Of a stretch of DNA of 64,000 bases, positions 1-8,760 are shown one piece after another; the first letter of the stretch is position 1; every line of letters starts with the position of its first letter. A program made the translations under genes and the position numbers. Source of the stretch: Tyzzerella sp. Lineage in GTDB: Bacteria; Bacillota; Clostridia; Lachnospirales; Lachnospiraceae. The stretch is taken from the NCBI GenBank assembly GCA_017410145.1, contig JAFQRJ010000023.1, positions 62,001-126,000 on the forward strand. Reading direction: 5' to 3'. The notes beneath the pieces were generated by a model. The model did not search any database. It was not told where the DNA came from and saw only the letters and a program-made list of their open reading frames with translations.

Positions 1-2
1 GT

Positions 3-152
3 TGGCTGAATTACGGACAGGCTTTTGGCTTGGATAGCCCAATTGTTCTGAATTTAGGAATTATTATTTTAACCTTTGGTTTATCGATTAAAATTACGAT
101 TGCAAGTATCATTGGATTATTGCTTGCAGCACTTATTTATCGTTTTATTTAG
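3..152 (+). CDS. DUF4321 membrane protein, C-terminal part
   Basis: The window opens inside this gene. Reading from base 3 gives about 49 residues, beginning WLNYGQAFGLDSP and ending in a hydrophobic helix (IASIIGLLLAALIYRFI) before the TAG at 150-152. The NYGQxFGL motif, a short beta-like stretch and a C-terminal helix fit the small DUF4321 membrane proteins of Clostridia, which often sit just upstream of maf/radC/mreB. The function is unknown. The N-terminus lies outside the window. The family call rests on motif memory. Confidence 0.7.
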   Translation, partial: WLNYGQAFGLDSPIVLNLGIIILTFGLSIKITIASIIGLLLAALIYRFI

Positions 153-186
153 AGGAATGAATTGCCAAGAGAGTCCAAAGTAGAAC

Positions 187-867
187 ATGATAAATGACAT
201 TTGTAAAAACGACAGACCCTATGAAAAATGTTTAGAACACGGAGCAGTTTCTTTAAGTGATACGGAACTGCTCGCGGTTTTACTAAGAACCGGTGTAAAG
301 GGACTTGATGTGTTAAAATTGGCACAATACTTACTTGGACCGGATTGTGGTGGCGAGGGTATCTTAAATATCCACAATCTTACATTAGAAGAATTAAAAT
401 CAATCAAAGGCATTGGTAATGTAAAGGCAATACAGATTTTATGCTTGTCTGAATTGGCAAAGCGTTTGTCAAAAGCCAATGCAAAAGAAGGACTGGCATT
501 TACACTTCCATCCACAATAGCAGAATATTACATGGAAGAAATGCGTCATCGGAAGCAGGAGCACATCAAGCTTCTGATGTTGAATTCGAAATCAAAATTA
601 CTTGGAGAAACAGAGGTTTCAAAAGGAACTGTTAATGCATCATTGGTTTCGCCAAGGGAGTTGTTTATAGAAGCTTTAAACAAACAGGCTGTATCAATCA
701 TTCTGTTGCACAATCATCCAAGTGGTGATCCGACACCGAGTACGACAGATATTTTATTGACAAAGAGAGTACAGGAAGCCGGAGATTTGATTGGTATAGA
801 ATTGCTGGATCATATTATCATTGGAGATAATTGTTACAGCAGTTTTGCTGAAAGAAAATTGTTATAA
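187..867 (+). CDS. radC: DNA repair protein RadC (JAMM family)
   Basis: A 226-residue RadC/YeeS protein. A UPF0758 N-terminal helix-hairpin-helix region (KSIKGIGNVKA, about residues 71-81) is followed by a JAB1/MPN-type metal site with HNHPSGDPTPS at 175-185 and the metal Asp at 188. The length is normal for the family. The biochemical role is unresolved; despite the name, a direct repair role is doubtful. The ATG at 187 is the first start after an in-frame TAG at 181. It leads the mreB-mreC-mreD cluster, as in many Firmicutes. Confidence 0.93.
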   Translation: MINDICKNDRPYEKCLEHGAVSLSDTELLAVLLRTGVKGLDVLKLAQYLLGPDCGGEGILNIHNLTLEELKSIKGIGNVKAIQILCLSELAKRLSKANAKEGLAFTLPSTIAEYYMEEMRHRKQEHIKLLMLNSKSKLLGETEVSKGTVNASLVSPRELFIEALNKQAVSIILLHNHPSGDPTPSTTDILLTKRVQEAGDLIGIELLDHIIIGDNCYSSFAERKLL

Positions 868-884
868 TGACATGAGGGAATCAA

Positions 885-1907
885 ATGTTTGGAAATATAT
901 ACGGCCTTGATTTGGGAACTTATGAGATTAAGGTTTATGATAAAAAGAAAAATTCCATATGGAAAGAGAAAAATGCAATTGCAATCGCAAATGAGAAAAC
1001 AATATTCTCTGTTGGCGATGATGCGTATGCAATGTATGAAAAAGCTCCACAGAATATTGAAATTCAATTTCCGATGAAAGAAGGAGTGATTTCACATTTT
1101 TACAATATGCAGTATCTTTTGCAAAACCTGTTAAAAAAAGAACAACGTTTTGTGAGAGGATCCAAATATGTGATTGCTGTTCCCACCGATGTTACAGAGG
1201 TAGAAAAGAGAGCATTTTACGACTTGGTTGTTCATTCTAATGCGAAAGCAAAGGAAGTTCGCATCGTAGAGCGTGGGATTGCTGATGCAATTGGATTTGG
1301 ATTAGATGTCAAGAATCTGCCGGGTGTAATGGTTGTGAATCTTGGTGCAGAAACCACAGAGATTACGGTCTTATCTTACGGTGGAGTGGTATTAAATAAA
1401 TTGCTTAAGATTGGAAGCAGCACATTTGATCAAGCGATTAAAGCGGCAGTAAGATCCAACTATGAATTTTTGATTGGTCATTTGTCTGCGGAGGAATTGC
1501 GTAAAGAATATGGGGTGTCTGAAGAATATACAAATGATGACTTTAAAGTTGCAGGACGAAATCTGATTACACGTATACCGGAGCAGAAGCATATTGCAAA
1601 GGAAGTGGTTCAAGAAGCAATGAAAGAACCACTGCAGACATGTTTGCATGAGATCCACATGCTTTTAGAACGAACCCCTCCTGAAGTACAGCGAATGATT
1701 CAAAAAAACGGAATATATTTCAGTGGCGGAATGGCTAATATGAAAGGATTAAAATCACAGGTAGAGAGTGAATTAAAGATATCGGTACATATAGCGGAGC
1801 AATCGGAACTTTGCGCCGTCACCGGTTTAAAGAACATCATTGAATCAAAAGAGTTGATGAAGATGACATACTCAATGTTAGATGAAAATTATAGGTGGAT
1901 GAGATAA
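885..1907 (+). CDS. mreB: MreB-like actin homologue (degenerate ATPase site)
   Basis: 340 residues with an actin/Hsp70 fold: phosphate-1 loop GLDLGT (7-12), phosphate-2 region VVNLGAETTE (150-159) and adenosine region SGGMANMKGL near residue 280. MreB organises side-wall peptidoglycan synthesis through MreC, MreD, RodA and PBP2, all encoded directly downstream. It is unusual in that the catalytic Glu of the canonical IEEPxAA motif aligns with Arg130 (IVERGIADAIG), and the phosphate-2 Asp is Asn152 with GGG replaced by GAE. It is clearly an MreB-family protein, but ATP hydrolysis may be weak or lost. Confidence 0.88.
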   Translation: MFGNIYGLDLGTYEIKVYDKKKNSIWKEKNAIAIANEKTIFSVGDDAYAMYEKAPQNIEIQFPMKEGVISHFYNMQYLLQNLLKKEQRFVRGSKYVIAVPTDVTEVEKRAFYDLVVHSNAKAKEVRIVERGIADAIGFGLDVKNLPGVMVVNLGAETTEITVLSYGGVVLNKLLKIGSSTFDQAIKAAVRSNYEFLIGHLSAEELRKEYGVSEEYTNDDFKVAGRNLITRIPEQKHIAKEVVQEAMKEPLQTCLHEIHMLLERTPPEVQRMIQKNGIYFSGGMANMKGLKSQVESELKISVHIAEQSELCAVTGLKNIIESKELMKMTYSMLDENYRWMR

Positions 1908-1909
1908 GA

Positions 1910-2767
1910 ATGAGAAAAAATAATCAGACAAACTTTTCAAGTAAACAAATATTGTTAATCCTCAGTATTGTGTGCGTTCTGCTCATGGGTTTATCCTTGA
2001 TTACCGATAAGGTGAGCGGTCCACTCCGTGCAGTTGCAAATTACACAATTGTTCCAATGCAAAAGGGAATGAATACCATTGGTCTGTGGATGAGCGACTT
2101 TACCCAAAATTTTGCAACCATTCAGGAACTTCGTGCAAAAAACAAGACTTTACAAGCTGAAATTGATGAACTTACCGTAAAAAACAACTTGCTTCAGCAA
2201 GATAAACATGAGTTGGAACGTTTACGAGAACTATACGCACTGGATGAACTATATGCCGATTACAAGAAGGTGGGAGCGCGTGTCACCATGAACGATTCCG
2301 GCAATTGGTTCCATTCGTTTGTCATTGATAAAGGTTCCAATGACGGAATTAAAGTAGACATGAATGTAATGGCAGGAAAAGGCCTGGTCGGAATCGTGAC
2401 AGAAGTGGGACCAAATTGGTCAAGAGTGCGTTCTATTATTGATGATGCAAGCAATGTAAGTGCGTTGGTGCTTTCTTCCTCTGACACCTGTGTTGTAAAT
2501 GGCGATTTAACTTTGATGCAGGATGGTCGCATACGTTTTGAAATGTTGGCAAACAACGGCACTGAGATTAAAGAAGGTGAGCAGGTAGTTACTTCTCACA
2601 TCAGTAGCAAATATTTGCAGGGAATTTTAATTGGTTATATTAGTGAAATTCATGTGGATTCAAACAATCTAACACGTTCCGGTTATATTACACCGGTAGT
2701 AGATTTTGAGCATCTTAGAGAAGTTCTTGTTATTACAACAACAAAAGATGATATATTGGAGGATTAA
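1910..2767 (+). CDS. mreC: Rod shape-determining protein MreC
   Basis: About 285 residues. A short cytoplasmic N-terminus and one membrane segment (ILLILSIVCVLLMGLSLI) precede a coiled coil (LRAKNKTLQAEIDELTVKN) and then the MreC beta domain with the typical KGSNDGIKVDMNV and GLVGIV motifs. MreC scaffolds PBP2 and RodA outside the membrane. I chose ATG 1910 over GTG 1895 because it lies 2 nt after the mreB stop, with AGGTGG about 11 nt upstream. Confidence 0.92.
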   Translation: MRKNNQTNFSSKQILLILSIVCVLLMGLSLITDKVSGPLRAVANYTIVPMQKGMNTIGLWMSDFTQNFATIQELRAKNKTLQAEIDELTVKNNLLQQDKHELERLRELYALDELYADYKKVGARVTMNDSGNWFHSFVIDKGSNDGIKVDMNVMAGKGLVGIVTEVGPNWSRVRSIIDDASNVSALVLSSSDTCVVNGDLTLMQDGRIRFEMLANNGTEIKEGEQVVTSHISSKYLQGILIGYISEIHVDSNNLTRSGYITPVVDFEHLREVLVITTTKDDILED

Positions 2768-2769
2768 GA

Positions 2770-3288
2770 TTGAAACGTAAAATTATTACTGTTTGTATTA
2801 TTATTGCATGTTTCATATTGGAATGTACGATATTTCAAAAATTATCGTTTGGTTCTATCACCCCGAATCTTATGATTATTGTCACTTCCGCCTTTGGATT
2901 TATGCGTGGCAAAAGAGAAGGTATGATGGTTGGCTTCATATCCGGTCTTCTGATTGATATCATGTTTGGTGATTTAATTGGCTTTTACACGCTGATTTAC
3001 ACTGTGCTTGGTTATGCAAATGGATTCTTTCGGAAGATTTTTTATGATGATGATATCAAATTGCCGCTTATTCTTATTGCGGCAAGTGATTTTCTTTATG
3101 GAAATATTATTTGTATTTTTATGTTTGTCATGAGAAGTAGATTTCATTACTTCTATTATTTAAAAACAATCATTATTCCTGAATTAATTTATACCATTCT
3201 GGTGACATTGGCTTTGTATCAGATTATCTTACAAATCAATAAAAAACTGGAATCAGAAGAACAAAGGAGTGCAAGTAAATTTGTTTAA
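2770..3288 (+). CDS. mreD: Rod shape-determining protein MreD
   Basis: A 172-residue integral membrane protein with about five hydrophobic helices, no signal sequence, and the GFxSGLLxDIMFGDLIGFYT stretch typical of MreD at about residues 56-75. It is the small membrane partner of MreC in the elongasome. The start is TTG at 2770, only 2 nt after mreC, placed by GGAGG at 2759-2763. Its 3' end overlaps the PBP2 start. Confidence 0.9.
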   Translation: MKRKIITVCIIIACFILECTIFQKLSFGSITPNLMIIVTSAFGFMRGKREGMMVGFISGLLIDIMFGDLIGFYTLIYTVLGYANGFFRKIFYDDDIKLPLILIAASDFLYGNIICIFMFVMRSRFHYFYYLKTIIIPELIYTILVTLALYQIILQINKKLESEEQRSASKFV

Positions 3289-6160
3289 TAGTATCAAAGA
3301 TTTTTTTGCAACTGTTTTCAAATCAAGATTGGTTGTATTGATTGCATTGTTTTGCATCTTGTCATTTATCATTGTGTTTCGTCTGTTTAATCTTCAAATT
3401 GTAAACGGACAAAACTATCTTGATAATTATGCTTTATCCATACGCAAAACAAAAACAATCAATGGAACACGCGGCAATATCTATGACAGAGATGGAGAGA
3501 TTCTTGCTACCAATCGTTTGGCCTATACAGTGCAAATAGAAGATAACGGTTCCTACGAGAATCGTACACAAAAAAATGAATATATTAACGAAACCATCAA
3601 TACGGTTATCGATATGATAGAGCAAAATGGAGACTCTATAGTAAGCGATTTTGGTATTGTTGTAGATGAAAATGACAGGTACCAGTTTGTATATGCTGAG
3701 GGTACAAAAAGATCTCGTTTTTTGGCAGATATCTATGGTTATACCACCATTGATAAGCTCAAAGAAGCAGGATATGGCGATGCAACAGCTGATGAGGCTA
3801 TGGAATTTTTATGTGCGAACAAGAGAAAAAGTGATTATGGTTTTGGTGTAGATCAAACAAAATATAGCAAAACGCGGGCACTTCAGATAGTAACCGTGCG
3901 CTATGGTATGCATTTAAATAGTTATAAACGATACATTCCAACCACAATTGCCTCTGATGTCAGTGCAGAAACGGTTGCAATTATCAAAGAAAATATGGTT
4001 AATCTACAAGGAATCAGCATTGGAGAAGAAGCACTCCGGGAATATCCGGACAGTATTTATTTTGCATCCATTCTTGGATATACAGGCAAAATTTCACAAG
4101 AAGAGTATGATGCATTAACAAAGGAGCAACAGAAAAAATATTCCCTGACAGATATTGTGGGAAAATCAGGTATTGAACAAGTGATGGATGAATACTTGCA
4201 AGGTACAAAAGGGGAAGAGGTTGTATATGTAAATGACGTAGGTAAGGTGATTGAGACGGTAAGTGTCACGGAACCAAAAGCCGGAAACGATGTATATCTT
4301 ACGATTGACAAAGAGTTACAAATTTCTGCCTACAAATTAATCGAAGAAAAACTTGCAGGAATCATATTGCGCAAATTAACCTATGTACTGGATTATACGC
4401 GAGATCCAAATGGAGAAGCCTCTGATGTAATTATTCCAATCGGGGATGTGTATTACGCATTTATCGGGAATGAAATATTAAATACGGATGATTTTGCAGA
4501 AGAAAATGCAACTTCAACGGAAAAGAAAGTATATTCCCTGTACAGCAAAAGACAAAACAGCGCAATTCAAAACATATTAAAAGATTTGCAAAATCCAAAT
4601 GCACCTGCATATAAAGACTTAGTAAAAGAAAAACAGGCATATATGAACTATATTGCAGCTGAACTTTTACCGACAACAGGCGTGTTGATAAAAGATAAAA
4701 TCGATACAAATGATGATATTTATAAATCATGGAAAAAAGAGAAAATAAATTTATATGAGTATATCAATCATGCGATTTCGCAGAATTGGGTTGATACTAC
4801 TGTGATTCAAGAATATATTCATTCCGAAGGTAAGTACTCGGATTCCCATGAAGTTTATCAGGGCATTTTGAATTATATTTCAGATTATTTGAAAACAGAT
4901 TCCAAATTTGAAAAGTTAGTCTATCGTTATATGATAAAAGACGGCACACTTTCCGGGAATATGATTTGTATATTATTATATGACCAAGGTGTACTAAAAT
5001 ATGACGAACAACAATTTAATCGCTTGTTAAGCGGATACAGTGCATATGACTTTATACGTAATAAAATTGAAAAACTGGAAATCACACCGGGGATGCTTGG
5101 CGTAGAACCATCAACGGGTTCTATGGTTATGACAGACACCGCAACAGGAAACAGTCTGGTATGCGTGTCTTATCCGGGATATGATAACAATCGTTTAGCA
5201 AATACCATGGACGTGGCTTACTATAATCAAGTATATGCCAATTCCTCGCTGCCTTTCTATAATAAGGCTACCCAGGAATTGACAGCACCGGGTTCCACTT
5301 TCAAACCATTGATGGCAATTACCGGTCTCACAGAGGGAGTTGTTTCATCCGATACGATGGTTGGCTGTTACGGTCCATATGAAAATATCACACCAAGTCC
5401 GACTTGTTGGATTCATCCAAACGGACATGGCAGTTTAAATATAATCGGTGGTATTGCAAACTCATGCAACAATTATTTTTATGAAGTGGGTTTTCGTTTA
5501 GGTTTGACAGAAAAAGGAACATATTCCTCAAGTCAAGGTCTTCAAAAAATCGAAAAATATGCGAAAATGTTTGGGTTATCGGAACCTTCCGGCTTGGAAT
5601 TACCGGAAAGGACACCGAATATCAGTGATGAAGATGCCGTGCGATCCGCAATCGGTCAGGGCACCAATGTATACTCGACCAGTCAATTGGCAAGATATAT
5701 TACCGGTGTTGCCAACAAAGGCACCATCTATAATTTGACATTACTAGGAAAAGTGGTAGATAAAAGCGGAAAAGTACTTGTTGATTATGAACCAAGTGTT
5801 TATAACAATACAACAGATATTAGTGAAGGAACGTACAATCTTGTTCATCAAGGTATGATTGAAATGGTTAAAAAGGATGCCAGATTTAAAAGCCTTCGAG
5901 ATGCTGGTATGCAAATGGCAGGAAAAACCGGTACCGCTCAACAAAGTAATACACATGCAGACCATGGTCTTTTTGTTGGATTTGCTCCAAGCGTGAATCC
6001 TGAAATTGCATTATGTGTACGTATTGCAAATGGCTACAGTTCCGGTTATCCGGCTGAAATAGGGCGAGATATGGTACGAAAATACTTTGGACTTGCTGAT
6101 GATTCTCAGTTGATATTTGGCAGGGCCGGTGTACTTGGTACAGAATCACACGGGGATTAA
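3281..6160 (+). CDS. mrdA: Penicillin-binding protein 2 (class B transpeptidase) with large insertion
   Basis: About 959 residues: one N-terminal membrane anchor, a PBP dimerisation domain (about 60-330), then a transpeptidase domain with SxxK as PGSTFK (Ser near 672), SxN as SCN, and KTGT near 882. It cross-links peptidoglycan during elongation with RodA. Class B PBPs are usually 600-750 residues; here about 245 residues separate LTIDKELQ (near 345) from GVEPSTGSMV (near 605), which are normally adjacent. TTG 3281 is preferred over GTG 3269 because AAAGGAG runs directly into the GTG. Confidence 0.9.
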   Translation: MFNSIKDFFATVFKSRLVVLIALFCILSFIIVFRLFNLQIVNGQNYLDNYALSIRKTKTINGTRGNIYDRDGEILATNRLAYTVQIEDNGSYENRTQKNEYINETINTVIDMIEQNGDSIVSDFGIVVDENDRYQFVYAEGTKRSRFLADIYGYTTIDKLKEAGYGDATADEAMEFLCANKRKSDYGFGVDQTKYSKTRALQIVTVRYGMHLNSYKRYIPTTIASDVSAETVAIIKENMVNLQGISIGEEALREYPDSIYFASILGYTGKISQEEYDALTKEQQKKYSLTDIVGKSGIEQVMDEYLQGTKGEEVVYVNDVGKVIETVSVTEPKAGNDVYLTIDKELQISAYKLIEEKLAGIILRKLTYVLDYTRDPNGEASDVIIPIGDVYYAFIGNEILNTDDFAEENATSTEKKVYSLYSKRQNSAIQNILKDLQNPNAPAYKDLVKEKQAYMNYIAAELLPTTGVLIKDKIDTNDDIYKSWKKEKINLYEYINHAISQNWVDTTVIQEYIHSEGKYSDSHEVYQGILNYISDYLKTDSKFEKLVYRYMIKDGTLSGNMICILLYDQGVLKYDEQQFNRLLSGYSAYDFIRNKIEKLEITPGMLGVEPSTGSMVMTDTATGNSLVCVSYPGYDNNRLANTMDVAYYNQVYANSSLPFYNKATQELTAPGSTFKPLMAITGLTEGVVSSDTMVGCYGPYENITPSPTCWIHPNGHGSLNIIGGIANSCNNYFYEVGFRLGLTEKGTYSSSQGLQKIEKYAKMFGLSEPSGLELPERTPNISDEDAVRSAIGQGTNVYSTSQLARYITGVANKGTIYNLTLLGKVVDKSGKVLVDYEPSVYNNTTDISEGTYNLVHQGMIEMVKKDARFKSLRDAGMQMAGKTGTAQQSNTHADHGLFVGFAPSVNPEIALCVRIANGYSSGYPAEIGRDMVRKYFGLADDSQLIFGRAGVLGTESHGD

Positions 6161-6229
6161 ACGAAAAAAACACAAAAGATACGCCGTAACACCCACAAAT
6201 ACATGCAATATGAGAAGGAGGATTTTAAA

Positions 6230-7021
6230 ATGGGAGAAGTGATAGTTATCACCTCAGGAAAAGGTGGCGTGGGCAAGACAACAACAACTGCAAACATTGG
6301 AGTTGGCCTTGCCAAATTAAATAAAAAAGTAGTTGTAATTGATACTGATTTGGGACTTCGAAACTTAGATGTTGTTATGGGGCTTGAAAATCGTATTGTC
6401 TATAACCTGGTAGATGTAATCGAAGGAAATTGTCGCATCAAGCAGGCTTTAATCAAAGACAAACGTTTCGAGAATCTGTATTTAATGCCATCTGCACAGA
6501 CAAAAGATAAATCCGCAGTTTCTCCGGAGCAAGTAAGAAAATTAACGGAAGAATTGGCAGAAGAGTTTGACTATGTATTGTTAGATTGTCCGGCAGGTAT
6601 TGAACAAGGCTTCCAAAATGCTGTTGCAGGTGCCACAAGAGCAATTGTTGTGACAACACCGGAAGTTTCTGCAATTCGTGATGCAGATCGAATTATCGGA
6701 CTGTTAGAAAAACATAATATTAAAAAACCTGATTTAATCATCAATCGTATTCGCATGGAAATGGTGAAACGAGGTGACATGATGTCGGTGGAAGATGTGA
6801 CGGAGATTCTCGCCATTCCTTTGCTAGGTGCAATTCCTGATGACGAGAAAATCGTAGTTGCTACGAATCAAGGCGAACCGGTTATCGGAATGGATTGCCT
6901 GTCAGGAAAAGCATATATGAATATTTGCAGACGAATTACAGGCGAAGAAGTACCATTTTTAAATCTAGATACTCGCAACCATATCATGGGTAAACTTGCT
7001 AAATTATTTAAGAGTAATTAA
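6230..7021 (+). CDS. minD: Septum site-determining protein MinD
   Basis: 263 residues with the deviant Walker A motif SGKGGVGKTTTT near the N-terminus, the switch region LLDCPAGIE, and a C-terminal amphipathic membrane-targeting helix (MGKLAKLFKSN). MinD is a membrane-cycling ATPase that recruits MinC and is released by MinE. ATG 6230 is chosen over 6203 because AAGGAGG at 6215-6221 sits about 8 nt upstream. minE follows, but no minC lies in the 69 nt between PBP2 and minD. Confidence 0.96.
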   Translation: MGEVIVITSGKGGVGKTTTTANIGVGLAKLNKKVVVIDTDLGLRNLDVVMGLENRIVYNLVDVIEGNCRIKQALIKDKRFENLYLMPSAQTKDKSAVSPEQVRKLTEELAEEFDYVLLDCPAGIEQGFQNAVAGATRAIVVTTPEVSAIRDADRIIGLLEKHNIKKPDLIINRIRMEMVKRGDMMSVEDVTEILAIPLLGAIPDDEKIVVATNQGEPVIGMDCLSGKAYMNICRRITGEEVPFLNLDTRNHIMGKLAKLFKSN

Positions 7022-7033
7022 GGGGGTGTGGTC

Positions 7034-7243
7034 ATGAAAAACGGTTCTGTATTAATTGCTAAAGATAGATTGAAATCGCTGTTAGTTTCAGACCGCGTGA
7101 ACTGTACACCCGATACTTTTGAAAAAATACACTCCGAATTATTTCAAGCAATTTCAAAATACATAGAAATTATTCCGGAGGAATTTGATGTAAAAATTAC
7201 AAACTCATATATACACATAACTTTAATGGGAGAAGATTCGTGA
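7034..7243 (+). CDS. minE: Cell division topological specificity factor MinE
   Basis: A short, 69-residue MinE. The N-terminal AKDRLKSLLVSDR segment is the MinD-binding helix; the C-terminal IEIIPEEFDVKI region resembles the topological-specificity beta strand. MinE stimulates MinD ATPase and drives pole-to-pole cycling. ATG 7034 is preferred over GTG 7028, which lies inside the AGGGGGTG ribosome site. The stop overlaps the rodA GTG by 4 nt, which suggests translational coupling. Confidence 0.9.
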   Translation: MKNGSVLIAKDRLKSLLVSDRVNCTPDTFEKIHSELFQAISKYIEIIPEEFDVKITNSYIHITLMGEDS

Positions 7244-8352
7244 AGTTTTTAAAAAAATATAATTTCAAAGATTATAATTTCATACTTGTGATTTCCGTGC
7301 TTGTTTTATCAGTCATCGGAATTTTAGCAGTAGGAAGTGCGCTGCCGTCTGCACAATCCAAGCAGATTATAGGAGTTGTTTTAGGTGTAATTGCCATGGT
7401 GGTAGTTTCACTGATTGATTTTGAATGGCTCTTAAACTTTTATTGGGTTATCTATGGCGTAAATATACTTCTTTTGCTTTGTGTGAAGTTTTTCGGCGTA
7501 AATTATAATGGTGCACAGCGTTGGATTGATTTGGGCTTTACGACACTACAGCCTTCTGATTTAACGAAAATCTTTTTGATTTTGTTTTTTGCTAAATTTT
7601 TAATGAATCATGAAAACCGCATGAAAGAACCTAAGATTATAATCCAATGTGTTCTTTTGGTTCTTCCATCCTTATATTTGATCTTAACACAACCGAATCT
7701 TTCCAACACACTCTGTATAACAGCAGTATTTTGCGTGTTAATGTTTTTGGGAGGCTTAAGTTACAAGTTTATTGTTACGGTTTTGGCAATTGCGATTCCA
7801 TGTGTAGCAATATTTATTGGTGTTGCGCTTATGCCAAATCAGCCATTTTTGGAAGATTATCAGCAAGAACGTATTCTTGCGTGGCTTTACCCGGAAGAAT
7901 ATTCATCAGATACCGGATATCAGCAGCAAAACTCTGTGATTGCAATCGGTTCCGGTCAATTGAGTGGTAAAGGATTAAATAATAATACAACTATCTCTGT
8001 AAAAAACGGTAATTTCTTGTTGGAAGCAGAGACCGATTTTATTTTTGCAATCATAGGAGAAGAATTAGGATTTGTTGGTTGTTGCATTGTGATATTTTTG
8101 CTATTGTTAATTATTTTGCAATGTATTATAATTGGATTGAAATCCCAAAACTTAGCAGGGCAGATTATATGTGGTGGCATAGCAGCACTCATCGGTTTCC
8201 AAAGTTTTATTAATATGGGAGTTGCAACCGGTGTTTTACCGAACACTGGCCTGTCACTTCCGTTTGTCAGTGCCGGTTTAACATCCATTGTCTGTTTTTA
8301 TATGGGGATTGGTTTTGTATTAAATGTAGGATTACAACCGAAAAAATATTAA
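7240..8352 (+). CDS. rodA: RodA/FtsW SEDS peptidoglycan glycosyltransferase
   Basis: 370 residues with about ten membrane helices and SEDS signatures: GAQRWIDLG, QPSDLTKI, and ETDFIFAIIGEELG carrying the catalytic-type Asp. PNTGLSLPFVSAG near the C-terminus is also typical. It polymerises lipid II as partner of PBP2. The location with mreBCD and PBP2 favours RodA over FtsW. The GTG start overlaps minE by 4 nt, with GGGAGAAG upstream. Confidence 0.93.
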   Translation: MKFLKKYNFKDYNFILVISVLVLSVIGILAVGSALPSAQSKQIIGVVLGVIAMVVVSLIDFEWLLNFYWVIYGVNILLLLCVKFFGVNYNGAQRWIDLGFTTLQPSDLTKIFLILFFAKFLMNHENRMKEPKIIIQCVLLVLPSLYLILTQPNLSNTLCITAVFCVLMFLGGLSYKFIVTVLAIAIPCVAIFIGVALMPNQPFLEDYQQERILAWLYPEEYSSDTGYQQQNSVIAIGSGQLSGKGLNNNTTISVKNGNFLLEAETDFIFAIIGEELGFVGCCIVIFLLLLIILQCIIIGLKSQNLAGQIICGGIAALIGFQSFINMGVATGVLPNTGLSLPFVSAGLTSIVCFYMGIGFVLNVGLQPKKY

Positions 8353-8364
8353 AGGAGTCTCGAC

Positions 8365-8760
8365 ATGAATATAGGTTTAATTGCACATGATTCGAAAAAA
8401 ACATTGATGCAAAATTTTTGTATTGCATATAAAGGAATTTTAGGTAAACACCAGTTATTTGCAACAGGTACAACAGGGCGTTTGATTGAAGAAGCGACAA
8501 ATTTATCTATTCATAAATATTTAGCAGGTCCGTTGGGCGGCACCCAACAATTAGGAAGCCAGATTGCACAGAACGACATTGATGCCTTGATTTTCCTGCG
8601 CGATCCGATGGAACCTAAACCACACGAACCGAATGTAAACGATGTTGTTCGTCTCTGTGATATGTACAACATACCGATTGCAACCAATTTGGCAACAGCA
8701 GAACTTCTAGTTCTAGCGCTTGATAGAGGAGATTTAGATTGGCGTGAAATGTACAGATAA
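8365..8760 (+). CDS. mgsA: Methylglyoxal synthase family protein, two catalytic Asp replaced
   Basis: 131 residues aligning end to end with methylglyoxal synthase, which converts dihydroxyacetone phosphate to methylglyoxal and phosphate. Conserved: AHDSKK (8-12), FATGTTG (32-38), FLRDP (77-81), PHEP (86-89) and IATNLATAE. Relative to the E. coli enzyme, Asp20, Asp91 and His98 remain, but Asp71 (GGDQQ) is Thr60 and Asp101 is Asn90. The fold is sure; catalytic activity is doubtful. AAAGGAG lies upstream, and the 3' end overlaps the next gene by 17 nt. Confidence 0.88.
   Translation: MNIGLIAHDSKKTLMQNFCIAYKGILGKHQLFATGTTGRLIEEATNLSIHKYLAGPLGGTQQLGSQIAQNDIDALIFLRDPMEPKPHEPNVNDVVRLCDMYNIPIATNLATAELLVLALDRGDLDWREMYR

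Noticed and set aside
6161..6229. Residual minC between PBP2 and minD
   Set aside because: Only 69 nt, with no coding similarity and the minD ribosome site inside it.
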